Origin: an uncultured Oscillospiraceae bacterium
Lineage (GTDB): Bacteria; Bacillota; Clostridia; Oscillospirales; Ruminococcaceae
Assembly: GCA_947522735.1 (NCBI GenBank)
Contig: CANNTZ010000013.1
Location: 1 to 47,415 of the forward strand
Length of the DNA: 47,415 nt
Direction of reading: 5' to 3'
Positions 9,031 to 16,098 of the stretch are shown here, piece by piece. The notes below the pieces were generated by a model, which saw only the letters and a program-made list of their open reading frames with translations, did not search any database and was not told the DNA's origin. Each line of letters begins with the position of its first letter. Position 1 is the stretch's first letter. A program made the translations under genes and the position numbers.

Positions 9031-9131
9031 ATATTATTGAGGAAATATATAAAGGCGCCTCCCGGGAGAAAAACGCCCGCCGCGGACGGTCGGTTTTTGA
9101 GGGGAAACGCCGGATCAGGAGATGTTTTTTA

Positions 9132-9794
9132 ATGATACAGATCGCTCCATCGCTGCTTGCGTCGGACTTTGCACGACTTGGAGAGGAGGCCGCGGCAATG
9201 GACGCCGCCGGCGCCGAAATGCTTCATATAGATATCATGGACGGTCATTTTGTGCCGAACATCTCGATTGGCTACTGTGTCGTCAAGTGCATCCGCCCGT
9301 CGAGCAAGGCCGTTTTTGACGTTCATCTCATGATATCCGATCCCGTAAAATACGCGCCGGAGTTTGTCAAGGCAGGCGCGGATATCATCACTTTTCACCT
9401 TGAAGCCGTCGAGGACGTTGAGGGCGCCATCAACGCTCTGCGCGCGCTCGGCGTCAGGGTCGGCATATCGATAAAGCCAAAGACTCCCGCGAGCGCCGTG
9501 CTCAAATATCTGCACATGGTCGATCTTGTGCTTGTCATGACCGTCGAGCCGGGCTTTGGCGGACAGAAGTTCATGGCGGACATGATGCCGAAGCTGCGCG
9601 AGATATCCGAATACTGCAAGGCGAACGGCCTTTCCCCGTTGATCGAGGTGGACGGGGGGATCGACGAAAGGACGGCTGCCGAGACCGTGAGGAACGGCGC
9701 GAACCTGTTGGTTGCCGGCTCCTCGCTCTATTCGAAAAAGGATTACAGTGAGGCGGTTGCCCGTCTCCGCGAGGCTGCGAACGCGGCACTCTGA
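9132..9794 (+). CDS. rpe: Ribulose-phosphate 3-epimerase
   Basis: A 220-residue cytoplasmic TIM barrel interconverting ribulose-5-phosphate and xylulose-5-phosphate in the pentose phosphate pathway. The usual length and motifs are present: IAPSLLASDFARLG at the N-terminus, HIDIMDGHFVPN with the metal-binding and catalytic His/Asp, FDVHLMI, MTVEPGFGGQKF, and VDGGID near the C-terminus carrying the second catalytic Asp. The start is preceded by AGGAG. It is the first gene after the promoter at 9002-9030 and lies about 33 bp upstream of the RnfC-like gene, so it appears to lead that operon. A functional link is not obvious; sharing a transcript with a membrane complex may simply be positional. 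Confidence 0.95.
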   Translation: MIQIAPSLLASDFARLGEEAAAMDAAGAEMLHIDIMDGHFVPNISIGYCVVKCIRPSSKAVFDVHLMISDPVKYAPEFVKAGADIITFHLEAVEDVEGAINALRALGVRVGISIKPKTPASAVLKYLHMVDLVLVMTVEPGFGGQKFMADMMPKLREISEYCKANGLSPLIEVDGGIDERTAAETVRNGANLLVAGSSLYSKKDYSEAVARLREAANAAL

Positions 9795-9827
9795 ATCTGC
9801 AAAATCCAATAGCAATTGGAGGCTGAC

Positions 9828-11057
9828 ATGGCGTTATTTTCAAAAGGGATCGTGCTTGAGCAGCATAAGGAGCCGGCGCTTGGCCGCGAATTTATCTCGC
9901 TCATAGACGAGGAGAAGGCAGCGCTTACCTTCACTCCGCCGGAGTTTGGGGAGGAGCCGAGCCTTGAACAGCTCATAACCATAGCCGAACGCGCGATGAT
10001 AATCGACGAGCGTGACGGGCGCCCGCTCTCGGAAAAGCTGGTAGCCGCGAGCAAAAAGCAGCTATTCGCCGTTGTCGCGGACGCGGTGGACGACGAGCCT
10101 TACGTTTCGAGCCAGCTCGGCGTCGTGCTGCACAGCCGGGAAAAGGTCGCCTATGCGCTGCGGCTTTGCGCAAACGCGCTCGGCATAAGAAAATACTGCA
10201 TACTCATCTACAAAAACATAACCGACGTGACAATCCGTCTGCCCAGCCGCATTGCCTCGGTCAAGGTTCTGCGGATATTCGGCAAATATCCGGCGGAGAA
10301 CCGCGCAGAGAACCTCTTCGGATCCTCACAGCGCAAGCTGATAATCGGAGCGGGCGCGCTGCTGCATCTCTATAGGGCGGTCAAGGAATCGCGTGTGCAG
10401 ACCACCTGCTTTGTCACCGTCGCGGGAAACTGCGTCTCGAATGCGCGCAACGTCGAGGTGACGATAGGTAAAACGGCGGGCGAGGTGCTTGAGCTGTGCG
10501 GTTTGGCGCTCGACCCGACGAGAATAGTGCTCGGAGGCTCGATGACAGGACGGAGCATAACAGATCTTGACGAGCCGGTCGGCGTCACGACGCGCGCGGT
10601 GCTCGCCTTTGAGGATGCGAGCGTCCGCCGCAAATATCACTGCATCGGCTGCGGCCAATGCGTAGACGCCTGTCCGCAGGGCCTTGCGCCGTCGCTGATA
10701 TATCGCTACGTCACCTCCGGACGCTACGACGGTGTGGAGGTGCTGGATTCCACACAGTGCATTGAGTGCGGCATCTGCACATACATATGCCCCTCTGAGC
10801 TGGCGGTCTCCGCGCAGGTGGCGCGCGCCAAGCGATACTTTCTCTCCACCGAGCAGCAACGCTATCTTGAAAACGAGAAGCTGCGCCAGAGCAGCAGGGA
10901 AGCATGGCAGGAGGCCGCGCAGGACTTTTCCGCCGCTGCTGCGCGCGTTGGAGCGGCCGTGTCCGGAGCAGCGAGGAGGCTGTTCGGAAGGCGGGAGCGT
11001 GGAGAGAAAAGCTCCGAAGCTCCCAAAAAGGAAAAAGTATCCAGCGGCTCTGAATAA
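9828..11057 (+). CDS. RnfC-like iron-sulfur protein lacking the FMN/NADH loop
   Basis: A 409-residue protein without transmembrane helices, expected to sit on the cytoplasmic face of a membrane complex. The C-terminal half is clearly RnfC: an SLBB-type region (TTCFVTVAGNCVSN, VTIGKTAGEVLELCG, IVLGGSMTGRSI) and two intact [4Fe-4S] motifs, C272-C275-C278-C282 and C311-C314-C317-C321. The N-terminal half aligns only loosely with the flavin/NADH domain. Where RnfC has a glycine-rich loop (GIVGMGGA-type), residues 57-66 read MIIDERDGRP; where it has a NGAECEPY motif, residues 84-92 read ADAVDDEPY. The barrel-sandwich segment is also missing. The C-terminal tail is Ala/Lys-rich. I chose the ATG at 9828, five nt after GGAGG. 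It is followed by D-, E- and A-like subunits but no G or B. Probably a divergent paralogue rather than a canonical RnfC. Confidence 0.85.
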   Translation: MALFSKGIVLEQHKEPALGREFISLIDEEKAALTFTPPEFGEEPSLEQLITIAERAMIIDERDGRPLSEKLVAASKKQLFAVVADAVDDEPYVSSQLGVVLHSREKVAYALRLCANALGIRKYCILIYKNITDVTIRLPSRIASVKVLRIFGKYPAENRAENLFGSSQRKLIIGAGALLHLYRAVKESRVQTTCFVTVAGNCVSNARNVEVTIGKTAGEVLELCGLALDPTRIVLGGSMTGRSITDLDEPVGVTTRAVLAFEDASVRRKYHCIGCGQCVDACPQGLAPSLIYRYVTSGRYDGVEVLDSTQCIECGICTYICPSELAVSAQVARAKRYFLSTEQQRYLENEKLRQSSREAWQEAAQDFSAAAARVGAAVSGAARRLFGRRERGEKSSEAPKKEKVSSGSE

Positions 11058-11095
11058 GAAGCCTCAGGCGCACAATTCTCCCGAAAGGCACGGTT

Positions 11096-12115
11096 TTGAT
11101 TATGCTGAAAAAACTACGACAGGGCGACGCTCCGCATATGCGCAGCAGCGAAACCAGCACCAATATCATGCTCGACGCGATAATAGCGCTGCTCCCGCTC
11201 TATGTCATGGCGTACGTCTATTACGGTCCGCGCGCGCTGATCCTCGGCGCGGTTGGACTGGTGTTCTCGCTGGCGACGGGATATCTCTGCAACCTGCTTA
11301 CCGACCGCCGCGCCAACCTCTCCGACTTCTCGGCGGCTGTCACCGGACTCATCCTGCCGCTGATAATGCCCGCCTCGGTTCCGTATTATGTTGTCGCCAC
11401 GGCTGCGGTGTTTGCGGTTATGGTCGTCAAGTTCCCGTTCGGCGGCACCGGCTACAACCTGTTCAATCCGGCTGCCGCGGGCTTTGCCTTTGTGTCGGTC
11501 TGCTGGTCCGATAAGGTATTTACCTATCCTGTGCCGATGCAGCGTCTGCCGCTCGGCATAGTTATCGAGGACGGCGCAATAGCCTATTCCACCAGCATCT
11601 CCCAGACGCTTGCCTCCGGCTTCGTCCCAGAGCTTGACCGCATCGACCTTATCATGGGCGACTTCGCCGGAGCGATGGGCATGACGAACGTGCTCGTGCT
11701 GCTCGCCTGCGGATTGTATCTCATACTGCGCAGGAAGATACACTGGACAATGCCGCTGACGTTCTTCATCACCGTCTCGGCGTTCATCTTTCTCTTCCCG
11801 CGAACCGACGCCGCATTCACACGGAACCTTGTCTATGAGCTGTGCGGCAGCGCGGTGGTGTTCGGAGGCATATTCATGCTCAGCGACCCCGTTACGATGC
11901 CGAAACGTACCTCGGCGAAGATATTCTACGCCTTTTTCGCCGCGATACTAACCATGCTGTTCCAATACTACGGCGCGTTTGATCAGGGCGCTCCCTTTGC
12001 CATAATTATCATCAATATCTTCGCACCCCTCCTCGACAGGGCAAGCGAGATCATACTCCAGAAGATAAGGAGGATGCGTCTTGAAAGAGAAAAACGCGCC
12101 CGCGCCGATTTCTGA
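11096..12115 (+). CDS. RnfD-like membrane subunit
   Basis: A 339-residue polytopic membrane protein of the NqrB/RnfD family, recognisable from SSETSTNIMLDAIIALLP, the KFPFGGTGYNLFNPAAAGFA segment, a G-x-x-x-G-x-x-G-x-T stretch before a W-x-x-P helix, and MLSDPVTMP near the C-terminus. In Rnf and Nqr this subunit carries a covalent FMN on a Thr in an (S/T)GAT motif. At the corresponding place here (residues about 160-170) I read AYSTSISQT, with S165-T166-S167, so the site is not convincingly conserved. The conserved GETS-like motif reads GMTN. The start is uncertain: TTG at 11096 has AAAGG 7 nt upstream, while the ATG at 11102 has worse spacing. The gene overlaps the next one by 35 bp. No RnfG gene follows, which is unusual because G normally sits beside D. 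Confidence 0.87.
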   Translation: MIMLKKLRQGDAPHMRSSETSTNIMLDAIIALLPLYVMAYVYYGPRALILGAVGLVFSLATGYLCNLLTDRRANLSDFSAAVTGLILPLIMPASVPYYVVATAAVFAVMVVKFPFGGTGYNLFNPAAAGFAFVSVCWSDKVFTYPVPMQRLPLGIVIEDGAIAYSTSISQTLASGFVPELDRIDLIMGDFAGAMGMTNVLVLLACGLYLILRRKIHWTMPLTFFITVSAFIFLFPRTDAAFTRNLVYELCGSAVVFGGIFMLSDPVTMPKRTSAKIFYAFFAAILTMLFQYYGAFDQGAPFAIIIINIFAPLLDRASEIILQKIRRMRLEREKRARADF

Positions 12116-12845
12116 GAACGCGCGCTCATTCGGACGCGCGGCCTCCGCGCTGTTCCGACGCAACCCAATACTCACCGCCGGTATACTTATAGGGCCGGTT
12201 GTCGCCGCCGCAGTCAACCTCAAGGCCGCCGTTGCGCTGTCGATAGCGGTGTTCGTCATGGTTCTGCCCGCAGTCGTCGTCGCCAGACTCCTGTGGGATC
12301 GCCTGCCAGACTGGGTCACGGCTATAATCAGCGTGCTGATTTCGTCGGCGCTGGCCTTTCTCGCCTACCGCCTTATCAGCCCGATTTCACCGCTCATCTT
12401 CGATATCGTCGGCATATACATTCCGGTGCTCATCATTGCGCCGGTGTCGATCCTCGGCCCCGGACACGACCATTTCGCCTCTAAAAGCCGCCTGTGGAGC
12501 ATTGCGGAGCTTGTTTTTCTTGGACTTGGCTTCGCTGCGGTTGCCTGCCTTGTCGGGGTCATCCGCGAGCTGCTTTCCAATTTCTCTGTCTGGGGGATAC
12601 CGCTCGGACATCCCGCCAATATTTCTGCGGCGACCACCGTATTTGCCGGGTTTATACTTCTGGGCTTTATCGCGGCGCTGTTCCGCGCCCTTGCGATGAT
12701 CGAGAAGCGCATACGGCTCTGGTGCAGGCACCGCAACGACGAGAAAGCGGCGCGCCGTCTCGCCGCAGCCGCAGCGTCGCTGCAAGCCGCGAGCGATTCC
12801 GGCGAAAAGGACGACGCCGTGCAGGAGGAGGGTGCTCATGATTAA
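12081..12845 (+). CDS. RnfE/NqrD-like membrane subunit without cluster cysteines
   Basis: A 254-residue membrane protein of the Rnf-Nqr family (PF02508 type). The TTG start at 12081 is decided by AAGGAGG seven nt upstream; the ATG at 12074 belongs to the frame of the previous gene. The family skeleton is recognisable: RNPILTAG near the N-terminus, IPVLIIAP in the middle, and SILGPGHDHFASK matching the ILGRAEAFASK-type stretch of RnfE. In RnfE/NqrD two cysteines, in a G(M/I)CP-like and an NCI-like motif, help hold a [2Fe-2S] cluster in the membrane. Here those places read LIGP (G38) and IIAPV (A120-P121), so both cysteines are absent. A hydrophilic C-terminal tail of about 50 residues is longer than usual. 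It overlaps the next gene by 8 bp, indicating tight translational coupling. Confidence 0.85.
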   Translation: MKEKNAPAPISENARSFGRAASALFRRNPILTAGILIGPVVAAAVNLKAAVALSIAVFVMVLPAVVVARLLWDRLPDWVTAIISVLISSALAFLAYRLISPISPLIFDIVGIYIPVLIIAPVSILGPGHDHFASKSRLWSIAELVFLGLGFAAVACLVGVIRELLSNFSVWGIPLGHPANISAATTVFAGFILLGFIAALFRALAMIEKRIRLWCRHRNDEKAARRLAAAAASLQAASDSGEKDDAVQEEGAHD

Positions 12846-13425
12846 GCTGCTGCTTGTAATGCTGTGGGCCGCGACAGTTGAAAACGCGGTATTCACCCGG
12901 GCGCTCGGAAGCAGCCAGCTTCTGATAGAAACCGGAAAGCCGCGCGGCATGTTCGGGCTTTCGGCGATGCTCACCTTCATGATGACCGTTTCGGCGCTGC
13001 TCTGCACGCCTGTCACCGCCCTTGCCGACCTCATCTTCACCAACGCCTATATTGGCCGACCCGTCGCGATGACCGTCGCAATAGCCGCGGTATATGCGCT
13101 TATCTGTCTGCTGCTCTGGTTCGTCAGTCCGCGCACCTATCGCCGCGTCGCCTCGCGTCTCGCCTTTGCCTCCTTCAACGGCGCGCTGCTCGGCTGCGTG
13201 CTTATAATGCAGGACCGCGGATACGACCTCGTCGAGCAGCTCGGCTACGCCATAGGCGGCGCCGCCGGATTCATTCTCGCGATAGTCATTGTGCGCGAGG
13301 GCGAACGCCGCATCGCGATAAGCCGCGTGCCGAAGGTGTTCCGCGGTTATCCCGCAACACTCATATATATCGGGCTTGTTTCGCTCGCCGTATTCAGCCT
13401 GCTCGGCCACAAGCTGCCAACCTAA
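12838..13425 (+). CDS. RnfA/NqrE-like membrane subunit without cluster cysteines
   Basis: A 195-residue membrane protein with about six helices, the usual size for RnfA. The ATG at 12838 lies nine nt after GGAGG; the frame also has a GTG at 12832. The topology and an inverted-repeat relation to the preceding RnfE-like protein fit the RnfA/RnfE pair. The conserved LG-x-C-P motif of RnfA reads LGSSQ here (S26 in place of Cys). The NCA-(V/I)-LG motif reads NGALLG (G115 in place of Cys). The protein therefore cannot provide the two cysteine ligands RnfA normally gives to the intramembrane [2Fe-2S] cluster. RnfB, which normally follows RnfA, is absent; instead a membrane-anchored GHL protein starts 12 bp downstream. 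Family membership is fairly secure, electron-transfer function is doubtful. Confidence 0.83.
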   Translation: MIKLLLVMLWAATVENAVFTRALGSSQLLIETGKPRGMFGLSAMLTFMMTVSALLCTPVTALADLIFTNAYIGRPVAMTVAIAAVYALICLLLWFVSPRTYRRVASRLAFASFNGALLGCVLIMQDRGYDLVEQLGYAIGGAAGFILAIVIVREGERRIAISRVPKVFRGYPATLIYIGLVSLAVFSLLGHKLPT

Positions 13426-13437
13426 GGGGAACTCAAA

Positions 13438-14643
13438 GTGAAAATCCGCCGCAGAGTAAATTCGCAACCCAAAATCAGGAGATATCGAAAGATATACCAT
13501 AAAACCTCGCTAAAGCCGCTGTGGACGATTGTGTTCATCCTCGGCCTTGGCATTGTATTCTTTTTAAGCTGGAGCCTCTATCAACCGATCATCGACTTTT
13601 TTTCCGGCAATATGGAGACCTCACGCTCCTCCGGGGACGAAGTGTCCTCGCGTCCGGAGCAGCCGTCCTCCCGTCCCGAGCCGGAATCGCAGCCGCAGCA
13701 CTCCGGCGATACGCAGGAGGATGCGCTCCGCGCCATATATATGCCGGTGGAGACGCTCTATGACGGGGACGCACTGGACGAATTTTTGCAGATGATGTCC
13801 GCGAACAACCTCAACTGTATCCTTCTTGAGCTCAAAACGCCGGAGGGATATCTCATCTATACCTCCTCCGTTCCCGGCGCTCCGATTTTGGAGGGGGCAA
13901 TCTCCAACCTGCCGGATACAGTCGGTCTGCTTCGGGCGCGCGGCTACAGCGTCATTGCCAGCATCCGCGTTTTCCGCGACGCTGCGGGCTCGCGAAGCGA
14001 TTACGACAAGGCGATACACTATCTCGATTCGAACCTGTTCTGGCTGGACGATTCCAAGGACAACGGCGGAAAGACGTGGCTCAATCCCTGCTCGCCCAGG
14101 GCGCGCGGTTATATCGTCGATATCGCCGTTGAGGCGGCGCGTATGGGGGTAGACGCGGTCGTATTCTCAGATGTCCGATTCCCCGGCAGGCTCGGCGCAG
14201 CCTACGCCGACTACGGCGCCGAGGTGAACGAGGACAACAAGGCGGACTATCTCTCGACGTTTGTCAGCGAGGCGCTGGAGGCGCTGGACGACTATGGAGT
14301 GAAGGTCTACTTCAGCTCTCCGGCGGGAGATTCCATCTCCGGCGATACTTTCCCATACGGTGCAAAGCCGGCTGCAATCGCAAAAGGCGGCTATGCGCCC
14401 ACGCTCTATCCCTCCGAATTTGACGCGAGCCGCTCAGTCTATGACGCCGTCACGACGCAGCTCAAGAAGCTTGGCGATTATATCGACCCCGAAGATGCGG
14501 ACGCGCTTGATTTCCTGCCGTTTCTCCAGGCGTTCGGCGGCTACTCCGGCGACGACATCGCGCAACAGATAGCGGCTCTTTCCGACCGAGGCTTTTACAG
14601 CTATATCCTCTATTCCGACGAGGGCTATCCGCTCGCAGGGTGA
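13438..14643 (+). CDS. Membrane-anchored GHL (DUF4015-like) glycosidase-like protein
   Basis: A 401-residue protein starting at GTG, with GGGGA about 8 nt upstream. The first 25 residues are strongly basic, then residues about 28-50 form one transmembrane helix, so the bulk lies outside the cell. A Ser/Pro/Glu/Gln-rich linker (about 60-92) leads to a barrel domain of about 300 residues: ALRAIYMPVETLYDG, NCILLELKTPEGYLIY, DTVGLLRARGYSVIASIRVF, LNPCSPRARGYIVDIAVEAA and VDAVVFSDVRFPG. This resembles the GHL13/DUF4015 group of putative glycoside hydrolases. It is the third such protein in the first 15 kb and the only one coupled to the Rnf-like genes, 12 bp after the A subunit. No substrate is known; a wall or polysaccharide-related role is inferred from the family. 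Confidence 0.82.
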   Translation: MKIRRRVNSQPKIRRYRKIYHKTSLKPLWTIVFILGLGIVFFLSWSLYQPIIDFFSGNMETSRSSGDEVSSRPEQPSSRPEPESQPQHSGDTQEDALRAIYMPVETLYDGDALDEFLQMMSANNLNCILLELKTPEGYLIYTSSVPGAPILEGAISNLPDTVGLLRARGYSVIASIRVFRDAAGSRSDYDKAIHYLDSNLFWLDDSKDNGGKTWLNPCSPRARGYIVDIAVEAARMGVDAVVFSDVRFPGRLGAAYADYGAEVNEDNKADYLSTFVSEALEALDDYGVKVYFSSPAGDSISGDTFPYGAKPAAIAKGGYAPTLYPSEFDASRSVYDAVTTQLKKLGDYIDPEDADALDFLPFLQAFGGYSGDDIAQQIAALSDRGFYSYILYSDEGYPLAG

Positions 14644-14770
14644 TACGCCGCGGGCGGGTCGTCTCTCATCCGGCGCGCTGTTTTTGATGGTCGAGCCCGT
14701 GCTCCGAGGTCATTTTATCTCACCGTGAAAAAATATACCGGTATATCGGTTTGATTTCGCAAAAAAACTC

Positions 14771-14799
14771 TTGACTTTTCGCGCAACACATGTTAAGAT
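14771..14799 (+). promoter_or_regulatory. Promoter of the tRNA-Ser pair
   Basis: TTGACT, a 17-bp spacer, then TAAGAT, placing a transcription start about 27 nt before the first tRNA. It sits in an AT-rich gap of about 190 bp after the GHL gene. Confidence 0.7.
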
Positions 14800-14832
14800 A
14801 ATATACGTTCTGAGTAACCGGCTGTAAAACGT

Positions 14833-14920
14833 GGAGAGGTGTCCGAGCGGTTTATGGAGCTGGTCTTGAAAACCAGTGACTCGATGAGAGCCGCGGGTTC
14901 GAATCCCGCCCTCTCCGCCA
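14833..14920 (+). tRNA. tRNA-Ser (anticodon TGA)
   Basis: The acceptor stem GGAGAGG pairs with CCTCTCC, followed by discriminator G and an encoded CCA. The anticodon stem-loop at 14860-14876 has loop CTTGAAA, giving TGA at 14867-14869. A long variable arm, typical of class II tRNAs, and a GGTTCGAATCC T-arm are present. Reads UCA and related serine codons. Confidence 0.97.
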
Positions 14921-14974
14921 TCGTTTTGATGATCGTGTCGCAAAAATTCAATAGCTTTAGTGTAACGCTACCAT

Positions 14975-15065
14975 GGAGAAGTACTCAAGTTGGTGACGAG
15001 GCGCCCCTGCTAAGGGCGTAGGTCGGGAAACCGGCGCGAGGGTTCGAGTCCCTCCTTCTCCGCCA
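14975..15065 (+). tRNA. tRNA-Ser (anticodon GCT)
   Basis: The acceptor stem GGAGAAG pairs with CTTCTCC, followed by discriminator G and an encoded CCA. The anticodon stem CGCCC/GGGCG encloses loop CTGCTAA, giving GCT at 15009-15011. It has a long variable arm and a GGTTCGAGTCC T-arm. Reads AGC/AGU serine codons; it lies 54 bp after the first tRNA and is probably in the same transcript. Confidence 0.97.
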
Positions 15066-15067
15066 TA

Positions 15068-15107
15068 ATGCCACCGTAATTTTGATAGAATTGCGGTGGC
15101 ATTTTTC
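15068..15107 (+). terminator. Terminator of the tRNA transcript
   Basis: A 14-bp stem (15068-15081 with 15089-15102, one G-U pair) with a 7-nt loop, followed by a run of T. It starts three bases after the second tRNA. Confidence 0.88.
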
Positions 15108-15176
15108 TGCTAAATATGTTATACTGAGTTCGGCAAATTTGAATTTTACCGGTCCATCAAGCTACAGGGAGGAACC

Positions 15177-15707
15177 ATGGTTTATTACAATGATAACGAG
15201 CTGATGATCCGCAATATGGAAGAAGCAGATGCCCAAGTTTTAACCGATGGAGAGCTTGCGCAGGGCTGGAATGCGGATATCTCCAAATATCTGACAAGAC
15301 TAAAGGATCAGTCTGAGGGAAAATGTATTTCACTGACTGCTGTATATAAAGGGCTTCCCGCCGGGTATGTTAACGTCTACATGACAGGTCTGGGTGGTGC
15401 GTTCAAAGGAAAAGGACTGCCGGAGATTGTTGATTTCGGTGTATTGGAAAAATACCGGAGGAAGGGAATCGGCAGCAAGCTGATGGATGTTGCCGAACGG
15501 ATTGCGGGGCAATATGCCGATATAGTCTGGCTTGGCGTCGGCCTTCACCGCGGCTATGGAAGCGCGCAACGAATGTATGTAAAACGAGGCTATATCCCTG
15601 ACGGAACCGGCGTCTGGTATCGGGATAAACCTTGTGAGCAAGGAGAAACAGGAATCGCAAACGATGATGATCTCGTTCTTTTCCTCTCTAAGAGATTAGA
15701 ACGATAG
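15177..15707 (+). CDS. GNAT-family N-acetyltransferase
   Basis: A 176-residue cytoplasmic protein. The acetyl-CoA binding motif of the GNAT fold is visible at about residues 86-104 (DFGVLEKYRRKGIGSKLMD, matching Q/R-x-x-G-x-G/A), followed by a helix and the late beta strand (GYGSAQRMYVKRGYIPDGTG, the usual A-x-x-x-Y-x-x-x-GF/Y region). It would transfer an acetyl group from acetyl-CoA to an amine of an unknown substrate. The start is preceded by GGGAGG with good spacing. It stands alone between the tRNA terminator and a non-coding stretch, with a possible TATACT -10 element at 15120-15125. The target cannot be predicted. Confidence 0.88.
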   Translation: MVYYNDNELMIRNMEEADAQVLTDGELAQGWNADISKYLTRLKDQSEGKCISLTAVYKGLPAGYVNVYMTGLGGAFKGKGLPEIVDFGVLEKYRRKGIGSKLMDVAERIAGQYADIVWLGVGLHRGYGSAQRMYVKRGYIPDGTGVWYRDKPCEQGETGIANDDDLVLFLSKRLER

Positions 15708-16043
15708 GGCGGAGATTAGTTGCACAGCTTCCGGCTTGCCGCGGAGCATGTGTGAGTTATCAAAAACAATGTGCCCCTAAGTCAAAAGCTGCACCCCTTA
15801 AAAGGCTTCTATTAAAATTAGAGTTTTTACCCGGCCGTTTTATTTACATGTGAAGCTCCTGAAGCGTATTCTTCAGAAATTCAGGTGCAAATTGTCCGGG
15901 CGGTTTTTTCTGAAGCCGAAAGAGACTGGTTTTCCTTCGCAAAGCTAATAACAGCTCACAAGGAAACAATTGCTTGATCCGATGAGTTCAGATGCAGCTT
16001 GAGCTGTCGTCGGTTCTGGCTGACTACGCCGTATTTGCTTAAA
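15708..16043. other. Non-coding stretch, possibly a decayed gene remnant
   Basis: No credible gene is visible. On the plus strand a short open stretch of about 40 codons (roughly 15850-15975) reads like ordinary protein (QVQIVRAVFSEAERDWF) but has no start or ribosome binding site and ends in a stop. It may be the relic of a lost gene. I cannot name a family. Confidence 0.35.
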
Positions 16044-16044
16044 T

Positions 16045-16085
16045 AAAGCAAGAGAGCCCCTTCGGACTCCCTTGCTTTTTGTATT
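16045..16085. terminator. Bidirectional terminator next to ohyA
   Basis: Outer stem 16045-16052 with 16071-16078, with further inner pairs around a CTTC-type loop. The plus strand is followed by TTTTTG and the minus strand by a TTTATTTA stretch. It lies just past the stop of the oleate hydratase gene. Confidence 0.75.
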
Positions 16086-16098
16086 TGATTTTTCAAGT

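Noticed and set aside
9031..9131. GC-rich leader of rpe considered as a riboswitch
   Set aside because: Only a small hairpin is visible and no conserved riboswitch core was recognised.
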